DNA of 22,736 nt from a virus: the IMG/VR virus record IMGVR_UViG_3300035698_003776, positions 1 through 22,736 of that record; one strand, written 5' to 3'. The position numbers and the translations under genes were made by a program. How positions within the stretch are numbered: position 1 is the first letter of the stretch; every line of letters starts with the position of its first letter. Below are positions 1 through 7,454 of the stretch, piece by piece. The notes under the pieces are model-generated. The model searched no databases, was not told the origin of the DNA, and saw only the letters and a program-made list of their open reading frames with translations.

Positions 1-321
1 CGTTTGAGCGAGGTGGCTAAAATAGACCCACGGCTGGCACTATATATGTTTGATATCGGGGTTAATCTAGGGCCAGTGTGGGCGATCAAGTTCCTGCAAC
101 GCGCATTAGTTACATTAGGGTGCCAAGTGATTATAACCGGGCGACTGAGTACTACTACATATCAGTCCCTTGAGTCTTTAAGGGATATCGAGCGCAATTC
201 CGCGTATACCATGGTGGCCGCACATCACGCTATGCACTATATTGGTCTAGTAGCCAAGCGCCCTAAAATGGGTAGGTTTATTAACGGGTGGCTTAAGAGA
301 GTGAGAAGTGTCAATGACTAA
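1..321 (+). CDS. Endolysin, C-terminal part (GH108 / PG_binding_3-like), 5' end outside window
   Basis: The frame is open from base 1, so this is the 3' end of a longer gene and the TTG at base 4 is probably not its start. The visible 106 codons resemble the C-terminal helical domain of phage N-acetylmuramidases of the GH108 family. The segment reading ALYMFDIGVNLGP, followed by an LQRAL helix, matches the usual 'D-x-x-x-N-x-G...LQRAL' pattern, and the ending GRFINGWLKRV matches the conserved G-W-x-x-R close. The catalytic Glu region of GH108 would lie upstream and cannot be checked. In that family the enzyme cleaves peptidoglycan for lysis. It overlaps the next gene by 8 bases and sits directly before the replication genes, as the lysozyme does in T7-like phages. 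The family assignment is from pattern memory only. Confidence 0.72.
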   Translation, partial: RLSEVAKIDPRLALYMFDIGVNLGPVWAIKFLQRALVTLGCQVIITGRLSTTTYQSLESLRDIERNSAYTMVAAHHAMHYIGLVAKRPKMGRFINGWLKRVRSVND

Positions 322-1096
322 GACCATTAAACTACATCCGTCCAGTGTCCAGCGCATGTGGGGGCACACTACCAACGCATCATTTGATAATGGATGCCTT
401 CGGTATATGGCATATAAACACCGGCTCGAAAACGAGGGTCGGACTGATATCGATGGTTTATATAAGGCGATAGGGCGTATTGGCGAGGAACGGGTATATG
501 TCGAACTCCGCAAGACCCATGGCGCTGAAGATATTGGTATCGAGGTACCGATCAGACGGGAGGTGGCGTCAGATGTACTGATATCAGGGCGTATCGACTT
601 TGTGACTCCTGATGCCCTCCACGAGGTTAAGACAACTATCTCTGATTACAAGCGGCGGAACGTGGTACGTAAGGGTATCCCCGATCCTAGTCATATAGGG
701 CAACTAGTGACGTACCTACAGATGCGAGGGGATTCCTTGGGATACCTGTGGGCTCACTACGTCCACTTTAACCCTGAGACTCTTGACCTACAATTCGAGA
801 CACGCAAGTTTGAAGTAATAATCGAAGGGGAGACTGTCAAGGTTGACGGTGTATTCTACGATAAGCTAAGCAGCTATATGAGTTTCTACACGCACCTGCA
901 TCACGCACTTGTGGGTGAAGATTTGCCGCCTAAGCCAATCAGCGATAAACCTTGCACAAAGTGCCCTTTCAGTAAAATTTGTGCAGATAACCCTCAAGAT
1001 CGGACGGCTTTTGACCGATTATATACTACGGCCGGGGTAGCGGAGATCGAGGCGGTCACTACTACCCCACACATCAAATGTCATAAGAGGAGATAA
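314..1096 (+). CDS. Cas4/RecB-like PD-(D/E)XK nuclease with Fe-S cysteine signature
   Basis: A 260-residue predicted DNA exonuclease. With Met at 314 as residue 1, the nuclease core is visible as GRID (D95), HEVK (E104, K106) and a RecB-type QLVTY motif (Q130 to Y134). Four cysteines fit the Cas4/AddB iron-sulfur arrangement: one near the N-terminus (C28) and three near the C-terminus in CTKCPFSKIC (C214, C217, C223). Cas4-like phage nucleases resect DNA ends and are common in phage recombination modules; no CRISPR genes are nearby. ATG 314 has GAGAAG five bases upstream; an in-frame GTG at 308 is the alternative start. The 3' end leads directly into the next gene with a strong ribosome site between them. 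The fold is well supported; the 5'-3' or 3'-5' polarity cannot be read from the sequence. Confidence 0.88.
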   Translation: MTKTIKLHPSSVQRMWGHTTNASFDNGCLRYMAYKHRLENEGRTDIDGLYKAIGRIGEERVYVELRKTHGAEDIGIEVPIRREVASDVLISGRIDFVTPDALHEVKTTISDYKRRNVVRKGIPDPSHIGQLVTYLQMRGDSLGYLWAHYVHFNPETLDLQFETRKFEVIIEGETVKVDGVFYDKLSSYMSFYTHLHHALVGEDLPPKPISDKPCTKCPFSKICADNPQDRTAFDRLYTTAGVAEIEAVTTTPHIKCHKRR

Positions 1097-1098
1097 CT

Positions 1099-1743
1099 AT
1101 GACAAGTTTTAACGTAACATCTTTGGATCTAAGCGGCGTAACAGATGAAGACCTCGCGAGTAGTAGCCCGGATCAGGTACGGTACCTACGCAAGCCTGGC
1201 AAGTACGAGTTCACTATCGATTCCATTGAAGAAAAGGACATGCGTACAGACGCAGCAGGCAAGCAGTGGGGGAATATCCTGCTTCGAGCCTCAACCTCTA
1301 CAGATGAAGTTTCGGACCTCAAAATGTCTGGGTTCATCAGTGTACCTGTAGAGACACTAATCTACACAGGCAAGTCTGGTAACGAGAGTAAAATTAAGAC
1401 TCGGATCTTTAGTAGTTTAGTGTCATCCGTCACAGGTAACCCCATCAGTACGTCGGAACTACCAAGCATCATCGGTAACCTAGGTGATATCCTAGCACCG
1501 GGCGCGACGTTCACAGCGACTGTCAACTACCGTGCTGATCGGGTTATTCGCAATGACGAAAACGATTATCGTATCGCGCTAGTAGTGGGCGGTAACATGG
1601 TTGATGAAGACGGGGATGAGGTATCATTTGCAGACTATGATGGTGCCAAGGCTCACTACCGCAGTATCAAGGGATTTGACCCGGCCCGCGGACTTGAGTT
1701 CATCTCATTCCTAGCACCTACTAGCCAAGCGAAGAGTGCATAA
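1099..1743 (+). CDS. Unknown replication-module protein, possible ssDNA-binding (OB-fold-like) protein
   Basis: A 214-residue soluble protein preceded by a strong AGAGGAGA ribosome site. I do not recognise it by motif. A beta-rich start (KPGKYEFTIDSIEEK, then GKQWGNILLRAS) resembles the opening strands of phage single-strand-binding proteins such as DUF669-type families. The protein is acidic and has no catalytic motif or membrane segment. It lies between a Cas4-like nuclease and an HNH endonuclease and upstream of a helicase and polymerase, a usual place for a phage SSB, and no other SSB candidate is present in the window. The coding call is firm because of position, ribosome site and tight junctions; the SSB function is an inference from context and weak resemblance. 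Confidence 0.85.
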   Translation: MTSFNVTSLDLSGVTDEDLASSSPDQVRYLRKPGKYEFTIDSIEEKDMRTDAAGKQWGNILLRASTSTDEVSDLKMSGFISVPVETLIYTGKSGNESKIKTRIFSSLVSSVTGNPISTSELPSIIGNLGDILAPGATFTATVNYRADRVIRNDENDYRIALVVGGNMVDEDGDEVSFADYDGAKAHYRSIKGFDPARGLEFISFLAPTSQAKSA

Positions 1744-2138
1744 TGGATCCCAAGACTCAAGCAGCAGTGATGGGCGCGTTGCGGCGCGTCTGGCACCGCC
1801 ACCCTAGACGGATTGCAATCCTAAAGGCCGCGGAGATAAGGGAGCCCCACTACCGAAAGGATGGGTCACGCGCTGCAAGAGACTTGGTATACTTTATATG
1901 TGCGGAGTGTGGGGGAAAGGCCAAGTCTAATACTAACGCTGAGTACCCTCAAGCACACGTGGATCATATCGACCCAGTTATTCCTATCGATGGCCCACGC
2001 CCCCCTTGGGGAACCCTAGTAGAGCGGCTATTCTGCTCTGATGATAATCTCCAAGTACTGTGTGGTACTTGTCACAAAGCCAAGACCAAGGCGGAAAATG
2101 CCGAACGTCGGGCGTATAAGAAGGATCACCATGACTAG
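1743..2138 (+). CDS. HNH endonuclease
   Basis: A 131-residue protein with a zinc-bound HNH nuclease fold. C53-x2-C56 (CAEC) and C107-x2-C110 (CGTC) are the predicted structural zinc ligands. The catalytic beta-beta-alpha elements are HVDHIDPV (D74, H75), DN (N102) and the final H111 of CHKAKT. The N-terminal half is basic and may bind DNA. The ATG overlaps the previous TAA by one base, suggesting translational coupling. Free-standing phage HNH proteins can be homing endonucleases, junction-processing nucleases or packaging partners. Its place inside the replication block, with no visible intron beside it, favours a replication or recombination role, but the sequence does not decide this. Confidence 0.88.
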   Translation: MDPKTQAAVMGALRRVWHRHPRRIAILKAAEIREPHYRKDGSRAARDLVYFICAECGGKAKSNTNAEYPQAHVDHIDPVIPIDGPRPPWGTLVERLFCSDDNLQVLCGTCHKAKTKAENAERRAYKKDHHD

Positions 2139-3549
2139 ACGATTCTTAGATGTGTTGGACGGTAGCGGTAAACCCGCCCGAGAGGTACAAACAACCTACT
2201 TCAACCACCTTGAGAAGACTATGGGGACGCATCGGGTTCATGGTGCCATGATGCCCCCCGGAGCTGGTAAGTCGTACATTGCCCGCACTATCCAACGCAC
2301 AGTACCAAACGCTGTTATCATAACTCCGAACAACGGATTGGTTGATCAATACACGGATACCTACCCAGACCTTAATGGCCTAAAAGGTAAGGACTACTAC
2401 GAGACCGAAGACGAATACCGAGCATCTAGGGTTCGCGCACTGTCTCATGACAACGTATTCAATCCACTGTCTTACTATTACTTTTACCTACAACGCCCAG
2501 AGCTACCACGACCGTCTACTGTCATCATTGACGAGGCGCATCGTATAGGTGATATGCTTATGCTTACTATAGCAAAGAGCCTGCAGTGTAACAAGCTTGG
2601 TATCCCCCTGGAACTAGATGAAAAAGAAATACAGCAATGGCTCGAAAATCAAGTCGCCAAGCTCGCACCATTTTATGAGCCGGAGAGTGGGCGCAAAACT
2701 AAGCTAGTACTTAGTGGGCAATATGAGCAACTGCAATTACTCACAGTATACCTGCGTAACAATATACGCAAGGTCAAGATATTCTATGAGCGCAAGGAGG
2801 ACTACAAGGGTAGGAAACAGACGTTCCTTACAGTACAGCCCCTGGAAGTCCCAACGGATCTTATGAACATAATCTTTGGGGCCGACACTCGGATCTTATT
2901 ATTTAGCGGTAGCATGACAACCGCCCACACCGATGTACTATTCCCCAAGGAAAAGAAGATCGACTTTGTGTACTTCGAGCCGCTGGCTACAGCCGATATT
3001 TTATATAGACCTATTGATAGAAAATTACGGCGTGACCCTCAAGTTATCGCAGACAGTATCCGAAGAGAGTATGTAGACCGAGGTAAGCCTAATACAATGG
3101 TGCATTTGACATACCATATGGCAAGAGAAATTGCACCCTTATTGAAAGACCTTAAGCCCGTGACTCATACCAAAGACAATAAGCTAACACAGCTTGAGGT
3201 ATTCAAGGCCAAGGGTGGTATTATCCTAGCCAGTGGTATGGCCGAGGGTGTTGATCTACCTGGTGATATGTGTAGACTACTTATGATCCCGTTACTACTG
3301 TATCCCAACCGCGGTGATCAGGCCGTACAGAAGCGGCTGGCAATGCCGGGCGGACAGGATTGGTACACACTAGAAACAGCAATGACAACCATCCAACAAC
3401 TCGGACGAGGTGTACGAGGCGCGTCCGATAGTTGTGTGGCGGTTATATTCGACGCGATGTTCCCTCGCCTATTCCAGGATCGGGTGGTTACACCGCATTT
3501 AACTAACGGCTTTAAGGAGGCTATTCAATGGCACAATGCAAAGAAGTAG
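2131..3549 (+). CDS. Superfamily 2 DNA helicase, DinG/XPD-like
   Basis: A 472-residue ATP-dependent helicase. Motif I is PPGAGKS (residues 42-48), motif II is DEAH (134-137), and the C-terminal part has ASGMAEGVDLPGD followed by QQLGRGVRG (motif VI), the layout of the DinG/XPD/Rad3 HELICc2 domain. The stretch between motifs I and II, where Fe-S members carry four cysteines, reads GKDYYETEDEYRAS and has none, so this is a cluster-free member. ATG 2131 is chosen because AAGGA lies just upstream and it overlaps the HNH stop by 8 bases; the frame is open further upstream to an ATG at 2041, but that would run through the HNH gene. It probably unwinds DNA during replication or recombination. No replicative hexameric helicase is seen in the window, so it may be the main phage helicase. 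Confidence 0.88.
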   Translation: MTRRFLDVLDGSGKPAREVQTTYFNHLEKTMGTHRVHGAMMPPGAGKSYIARTIQRTVPNAVIITPNNGLVDQYTDTYPDLNGLKGKDYYETEDEYRASRVRALSHDNVFNPLSYYYFYLQRPELPRPSTVIIDEAHRIGDMLMLTIAKSLQCNKLGIPLELDEKEIQQWLENQVAKLAPFYEPESGRKTKLVLSGQYEQLQLLTVYLRNNIRKVKIFYERKEDYKGRKQTFLTVQPLEVPTDLMNIIFGADTRILLFSGSMTTAHTDVLFPKEKKIDFVYFEPLATADILYRPIDRKLRRDPQVIADSIRREYVDRGKPNTMVHLTYHMAREIAPLLKDLKPVTHTKDNKLTQLEVFKAKGGIILASGMAEGVDLPGDMCRLLMIPLLLYPNRGDQAVQKRLAMPGGQDWYTLETAMTTIQQLGRGVRGASDSCVAVIFDAMFPRLFQDRVVTPHLTNGFKEAIQWHNAKK

Positions 3550-4247
3550 TTTTAGTAATATCTGACACACAGATACCCTTCGACCACGAGGACTCATTGC
3601 GATTCCTTCGCGCGCTCGAGGCTCATGCGAACCCGACGTTAGTTGTGCAGGTGGGTGATTTAACCGATCAGCATGCCCTCAGTAGATACTACAACGATCC
3701 GGATGGTATGAGTGCAGGTGATGAGCTTAAGGCCACAATCAAACGTCTACGACAGTACTACAAGGCATTCCCTGAGATGAATGTTATCCTAGGCAATCAC
3801 GATGAACGCCTCTATCAAAAAGCTTTTGAGGCGGGTATTCCCAGGAGCTACATTCGAGGGCTAGACGACGTACTGGAATTCCCGGAGGGGTGGGTGCTTC
3901 ACGACGAGCTAGTAATTGACGAGGTAGTGTACGAACACGGGCATGGTCTAGGCAATGGCGGAGGTAACAACACATTCAAGAAAGCCGCGGATGTCAATAT
4001 GTCACATACTGTATATGGGCACTTCCACGCGTCCGCAGGCATCAGGTACTTTGCTAACAAGAAGCATCTAGTGTGGGCCATGAACGTCGGTTGTCTAATG
4101 GACTCGAATAGTTATGCAGCCGCGTACGGTAAGCGGTTTCCGACTAAGCCTATCATTGGGTGTGCAGTTGTCGATCGAGGTGTACCAACGTACTACCCTA
4201 TGATCCTAAACGCCAAGGGCCGCTGGATCGGGAGGTTATTCGCATGA
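3528..4247 (+). CDS. Calcineurin-like metallophosphoesterase
   Basis: A 239-residue protein with the full set of dimetal phosphoesterase motifs: SDTQ (D13, with Q15 where His is usual), GD (D44), GNHDE (N90, H91), HGHG (H137, H139) and GHFH (H165, H167). Such phage enzymes hydrolyse phosphodiesters or phosphomonoesters, with DNA ends, cyclic nucleotides and nucleotides among known family substrates; the actual substrate here is unknown. The start at 3528 is supported by AAGGAGG seven bases upstream and overlaps the helicase end by 22 bases. Membership of the replication block suggests a DNA-end or nucleotide role similar in context to SbcD-like exonucleases, though the length fits a stand-alone phosphatase domain without an SbcD capping domain. 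Confidence 0.9.
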   Translation: MAQCKEVVLVISDTQIPFDHEDSLRFLRALEAHANPTLVVQVGDLTDQHALSRYYNDPDGMSAGDELKATIKRLRQYYKAFPEMNVILGNHDERLYQKAFEAGIPRSYIRGLDDVLEFPEGWVLHDELVIDEVVYEHGHGLGNGGGNNTFKKAADVNMSHTVYGHFHASAGIRYFANKKHLVWAMNVGCLMDSNSYAAAYGKRFPTKPIIGCAVVDRGVPTYYPMILNAKGRWIGRLFA

Positions 4248-5038
4248 ACCTACTAGACCTAGCAGTTAAAATCAAAACAGACGGACTATTCGCAGTTGTC
4301 CTTGGATCGAGTGGTGCAGGTAAATCTCACTTCATAGGAACCTACCCAGGCAAGGTAGCATTCCTTTACGGGGCGGGGGAATCTCACGGCCCCGCCTCGG
4401 CACATAAGAATGGTGGTGATAATCTTTTGGCTATACCTTGGGATCAAGACGGGGGAGTTGTACTGGCTCCCGACAAGATTGTACCTAGGATTAAAAAGAT
4501 ACTCGACCCTGATGTATTGAAGGCGGCCGGTGTTAAATGCGTAGCGCTTGACTCCCTTACTAATTTATGCTTAGACATCAAGAAGACCACCGTGTTCAAG
4601 CAGCGTTGCTCTGATGCAAAGGGCAACCACAATGCCTATAAGGAGACTGAGGCATTGATTGAAATTATTAGTACTATCATCCGCCAGTTGCAGGTGCTCA
4701 ATGATCAGCACGGTATTGATTCAATCTGTACTATCGACCTACAGGTTCAGAGTGTTGCCGATGACGGGTCTATCCTAGAATCGAAACCTGGACTACCTAC
4801 GTTCGGTGTAGGCAAGGCATTGATTCAACAATTCCCTGATATCCTTATGCTAAATAGGCGTTCAGGCCAGACACCTGCATTCGAAAATGCTGCTAGGGTC
4901 GTGAGCAAGAGCCATGATCGAGATAGCAAGGCCACAGTCAAATTCGTAGAATACCACCCACGACTAAGGGGCGTCAATGAGTTACCAGAAATCATGCAAG
5001 CATCTGTACAGCAAATCCTCGACCTCAAAGGAGCTTAG
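4244..5038 (+). CDS. RecA-fold ATPase, Sak4-like recombinase (AAA_24 type)
   Basis: A 264-residue P-loop ATPase. Walker A is GSSGAGKS (residues 21-28) close to the N-terminus, and the Walker B strand is VKCVALDS (D103 region). A compact RecA core beginning almost at residue 1 is typical of phage Sak4-type single-strand annealing or strand-exchange proteins, which work with a phage SSB. ATG 4244 overlaps the previous TGA as ATGA and is preceded by GGAGG; the open frame extends upstream to 4160 but that part overlaps the phosphoesterase. Together with the Cas4-like nuclease and the candidate SSB it forms a plausible end-resection and recombination set. Alternatives within AAA_24 are possible, as the family includes ATPases of unknown function. 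Confidence 0.85.
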   Translation: MNLLDLAVKIKTDGLFAVVLGSSGAGKSHFIGTYPGKVAFLYGAGESHGPASAHKNGGDNLLAIPWDQDGGVVLAPDKIVPRIKKILDPDVLKAAGVKCVALDSLTNLCLDIKKTTVFKQRCSDAKGNHNAYKETEALIEIISTIIRQLQVLNDQHGIDSICTIDLQVQSVADDGSILESKPGLPTFGVGKALIQQFPDILMLNRRSGQTPAFENAARVVSKSHDRDSKATVKFVEYHPRLRGVNELPEIMQASVQQILDLKGA

Positions 5039-5039
5039 G

Positions 5040-5297
5040 TTGAAATATCAATTCCGATGGCTTGCTGCATCCCTAGATTCGTTTCTTCACGGTCTTAGTG
5101 AAGCAGAGAAATACCTAGGAACTAAGGAGTTCACACTCGGCGTCTCTCAGGAGGCGTACGACAACCTTGATCGGAACCTACAACGAAGGGACTCAAGTGC
5201 TCCCCTCACCGTGTGGGGGATCCCGGTGGTGGTTGATGAGGACGCAGTAGGATTCAATACCATATGCCATAAACTAGACGAGTATGGTAGATCATGA
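5040..5297 (+). CDS. Small protein of unknown function between Sak4-like ATPase and polymerase
   Basis: An 85-residue protein that I do not recognise. TTG 5040 is chosen as start because AAAGGAG lies about six bases upstream and it begins just after the ATPase stop; the only upstream ATG (4977) lies inside the ATPase gene and lacks a comparable site. The N-terminal half is rich in aromatic and charged residues, and the centre reads APLTVWGIPVVVDEDA, a short hydrophobic beta-like segment. There are no cysteines except one near the C-terminus and no membrane helix. It overlaps the polymerase start as ATGA, so it is probably translated with it and could be an accessory factor, but this is only context. 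Confidence 0.72.
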   Translation: MKYQFRWLAASLDSFLHGLSEAEKYLGTKEFTLGVSQEAYDNLDRNLQRRDSSAPLTVWGIPVVVDEDAVGFNTICHKLDEYGRS

Positions 5298-6520
5298 TCG
5301 TAGCCTTAGATATTGAAACTTGTACAGACCAAGGCGCTAGCTTTGAGTACTTCCGCAAGGATTTTCGTATCTTCTCTTTGTCCTGCGCATGGCGGGATGA
5401 GGGGGGCAAAATTACTTACTGGTTTAGTGACCACCCTGGGCGCATTGAGGCCAAGCTTGCATCCCTGGCACGTAGTCAGGATCAGCTAGTCGCACATAAC
5501 TTAGCGTTTGAGTATGGGGTGATCACTAAACTATACCCCGCACTTGGCCTCAATTGGTGTGCCGACACTATGCGCCTAGCTCAACTTTACGATGCCGGGG
5601 GGGACGAGTTCGGTGAGCCTACCCTTACCACTGATCAGATGATGGCGTATGAGCTGGGCGAAATAACTGATGCTGATCTCGGCAAGATATGGAACAAGTC
5701 TAAAGGCTTGAGTCTCGAAGCGTGTGCTATGAGGTTTCTATCAGGGGATCAGCATTCCCACAAACTCCCTGCACACAACTGGCTACAAGAGCATCATGGT
5801 ATCAAATCCAAGTTCGGCCAATTCCTTCATCTACTTCCTTTCGAGTACCTTGAGGAATATAATAATGCCGATACCCGTGTGACGCTGCTATTATATGAGC
5901 ATCTTATCCAATGTCTTAAGGAGGCGTCATTCGATTGGGCGCGGGATAATGAGCTATACCAAATGCGTGTACGGCTTATGTCCGGCGCGTACATACGTGG
6001 CGTTAAGGTAGACCGTACATCGTTGTTCGAATACATCAAGCAGGTCGAAGCAGAGATAGAGGCCATGGAGCACCTGTTCTTTGAGGAGTTCGCTGATGCC
6101 CTAGTCAAGGTACAGGAGTACAAGGCGGATCAGTTATATCAAAACTTTATTTGGGATATGAAGCTCAAGTCTGATAGAGCCCGATGTAATCGGTGGGAGA
6201 AAATGATCAACGGTGATTACGATGATAGGTGGAAGCCATTTAATATTGGTAGTAGTCACCAGCTCCGAATTCTGTTCTGTGAAGTACTCGGAATGAACGC
6301 CAAATTCCTAACGCCCAAGGGTAGCCCGTCGTTTAAGTCCACTCACTTGGTACAGTGGGGTAGGGGCGGTGAAATACTCAAGAACCGTAAAAAGCGGATG
6401 ATTGTGCTAGCACAGGCAGTGAACGTATATATTGCTTCAGCATTTGATGGCAGAGTACATCCAAGTATGCGTGTCTCCGGGACAAGAACCAATAGGATAT
6501 CGGGAGGTTACAATGCCTAA
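5294..6520 (+). CDS. Family A DNA polymerase, N-terminal part: 3'-5' exonuclease and thumb/early palm
   Basis: A 408-residue protein carrying the proofreading exonuclease of a PolA-type enzyme: Exo I is DIET (D6, E8), Exo II is HNLAFE (N69 to E73) and Exo III is YNNAD (Y189, D193). The C-terminal third corresponds to the thumb and reaches the conserved RVSGTRTNRIS motif (R401 is the equivalent of the T-x-x-GR-[IL]-S arginine), then stops seven residues later at TAA 6518-6520. Motifs A, B and C of the polymerase are absent from this chain and lie in the next frame, which begins at 6513. A normal phage PolA would be a single chain of about 720 residues. The split may be real, joined by recoding, or due to a one-base sequence error; see findings. 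Confidence 0.88.
   Translation: MIVALDIETCTDQGASFEYFRKDFRIFSLSCAWRDEGGKITYWFSDHPGRIEAKLASLARSQDQLVAHNLAFEYGVITKLYPALGLNWCADTMRLAQLYDAGGDEFGEPTLTTDQMMAYELGEITDADLGKIWNKSKGLSLEACAMRFLSGDQHSHKLPAHNWLQEHHGIKSKFGQFLHLLPFEYLEEYNNADTRVTLLLYEHLIQCLKEASFDWARDNELYQMRVRLMSGAYIRGVKVDRTSLFEYIKQVEAEIEAMEHLFFEEFADALVKVQEYKADQLYQNFIWDMKLKSDRARCNRWEKMINGDYDDRWKPFNIGSSHQLRILFCEVLGMNAKFLTPKGSPSFKSTHLVQWGRGGEILKNRKKRMIVLAQAVNVYIASAFDGRVHPSMRVSGTRTNRISGGYNA
6502..6507 (+). promoter_or_regulatory. Internal Shine-Dalgarno inside the first polymerase frame
   Basis: GGGAGG lies five bases before ATG 6513, an excellent ribosome-binding arrangement for the second polymerase frame. The same bases also encode the conserved S-G-G of the first frame, so the match could be partly fortuitous. 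It is what supports independent or coupled translation of the C-terminal polymerase chain. Confidence 0.6.
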
Positions 6521-7454
6521 GCCTTGGGTCAACATGAAGCCTACCGGATGTAGTGCGATCGATACGACTGTCGAGAAGCTCAACAAAACTAGGGGAGTAC
6601 CTAAAGTTAACCTCCCCGCGCTTGCTAGAAGAGACGTGCCATTTATGGCGTGCTGGATCACGGACGCCGGGTATACTATGGTGTCGTCCGACTTCTCGTC
6701 ACTAGAGCCTAGTATCACTGCGCACTTTTCACAAGACTATTTTTACAAGTACGCGACCTTTGATGGTATTGGTAAAGAGCCGTGGATACACGAGAACGGT
6801 ACCTTGATGATTGATGACATTTATTTGATGACTGCATCTCGTATGCCGGGTATGTCCGAACCGATCGTAAACTTCTTTCGGGACTCAGCTAATTGTAAGC
6901 AGTGGGTTATTAACTCAGAAGTAATTAAAGATCACCCCCTGATTAAGCCGATAAGGAAGCAGGCGAAACCTGCATGTCTAGGGTTCAATTACGGCATGGG
7001 GCCAAAACGATTTGTAACCCAGGCATACGACGCAGGGTTATCTGTTACGCACTCAGAGGCAAAAGCAATGTTTGTATCGTACTGGGATTTGTTCTCAGGT
7101 ATCCGCGACTTCACTAAGCGATTGGAATATATAATTAAAAAGCAAGGTGCTATTATTAATCCCTTTGGGTATAGACTAACGCCCGAGCCCCGCAAGGGCT
7201 ACAATGCCTATATCCAATCAAGTGCCTCAGGTGTAGTGGACGTACTTAGCTTACTATTCTTTGATCGGTGTAAGTACGCAAAATTCATAGCCTTCATTCA
7301 TGATGAGATCATCTACGCCGTGCCTGACAATAAACTTCAGGACGCGAAGATAATACAAGACGAGTGTGTAGAAGAGTTAAACAAGCTCCTGGGGTTCACG
7401 GTGCCAATGCGGCTCGGGTTCGTTGCGGGCAAATCATTCAAGGATTTCAAATGA
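6513..7454 (+). CDS. Family A DNA polymerase, C-terminal part: palm and fingers, Leu762-type
   Basis: A 313-residue chain holding all three PolA catalytic motifs: motif A SSDFSSLEP (D60), motif B RKQAKPACLGFNYG (R148, K152, Y160) and motif C FIHDE (H263, D264, E265). Aligning motif B on K152 and Y160 places L156 at the position of Phe762 in E. coli Pol I. ATG 6513 overlaps the end of the N-terminal half by eight bases, in the +1 frame relative to it, and follows a GGGAGG. Because the template-binding GTRTNRIS motif is on the upstream chain, both parts are expected to be needed for normal activity. It ends in an ATGA overlap with the diphosphohydrolase-like gene. An alternative is that a +1 shift near 6512-6518 makes one continuous product. 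Confidence 0.88.
   Translation: MPKPWVNMKPTGCSAIDTTVEKLNKTRGVPKVNLPALARRDVPFMACWITDAGYTMVSSDFSSLEPSITAHFSQDYFYKYATFDGIGKEPWIHENGTLMIDDIYLMTASRMPGMSEPIVNFFRDSANCKQWVINSEVIKDHPLIKPIRKQAKPACLGFNYGMGPKRFVTQAYDAGLSVTHSEAKAMFVSYWDLFSGIRDFTKRLEYIIKKQGAIINPFGYRLTPEPRKGYNAYIQSSASGVVDVLSLLFFDRCKYAKFIAFIHDEIIYAVPDNKLQDAKIIQDECVEELNKLLGFTVPMRLGFVAGKSFKDFK

Noticed and set aside
314-1096. Part of a CRISPR-Cas system because of the Cas4-like protein
   Set aside because: No Cas1, Cas2, effector gene or repeat array is in the window; Cas4-like nucleases are common phage recombination enzymes.
1743-2138. HNH protein as the homing endonuclease that split the polymerase
   Set aside because: It is 3.5 kb from the split and inserted neatly between replication genes; no intron or intein remnant is visible at the polymerase junction.
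6500-6522. prfB-like programmed +1 frameshift joining the polymerase halves
   Set aside because: The SD-like GGGAGG is seven bases from the possible shift codon GCC rather than three, and the codon before UAA is not a slippery CUU. Kept only as an alternative to reinitiation.
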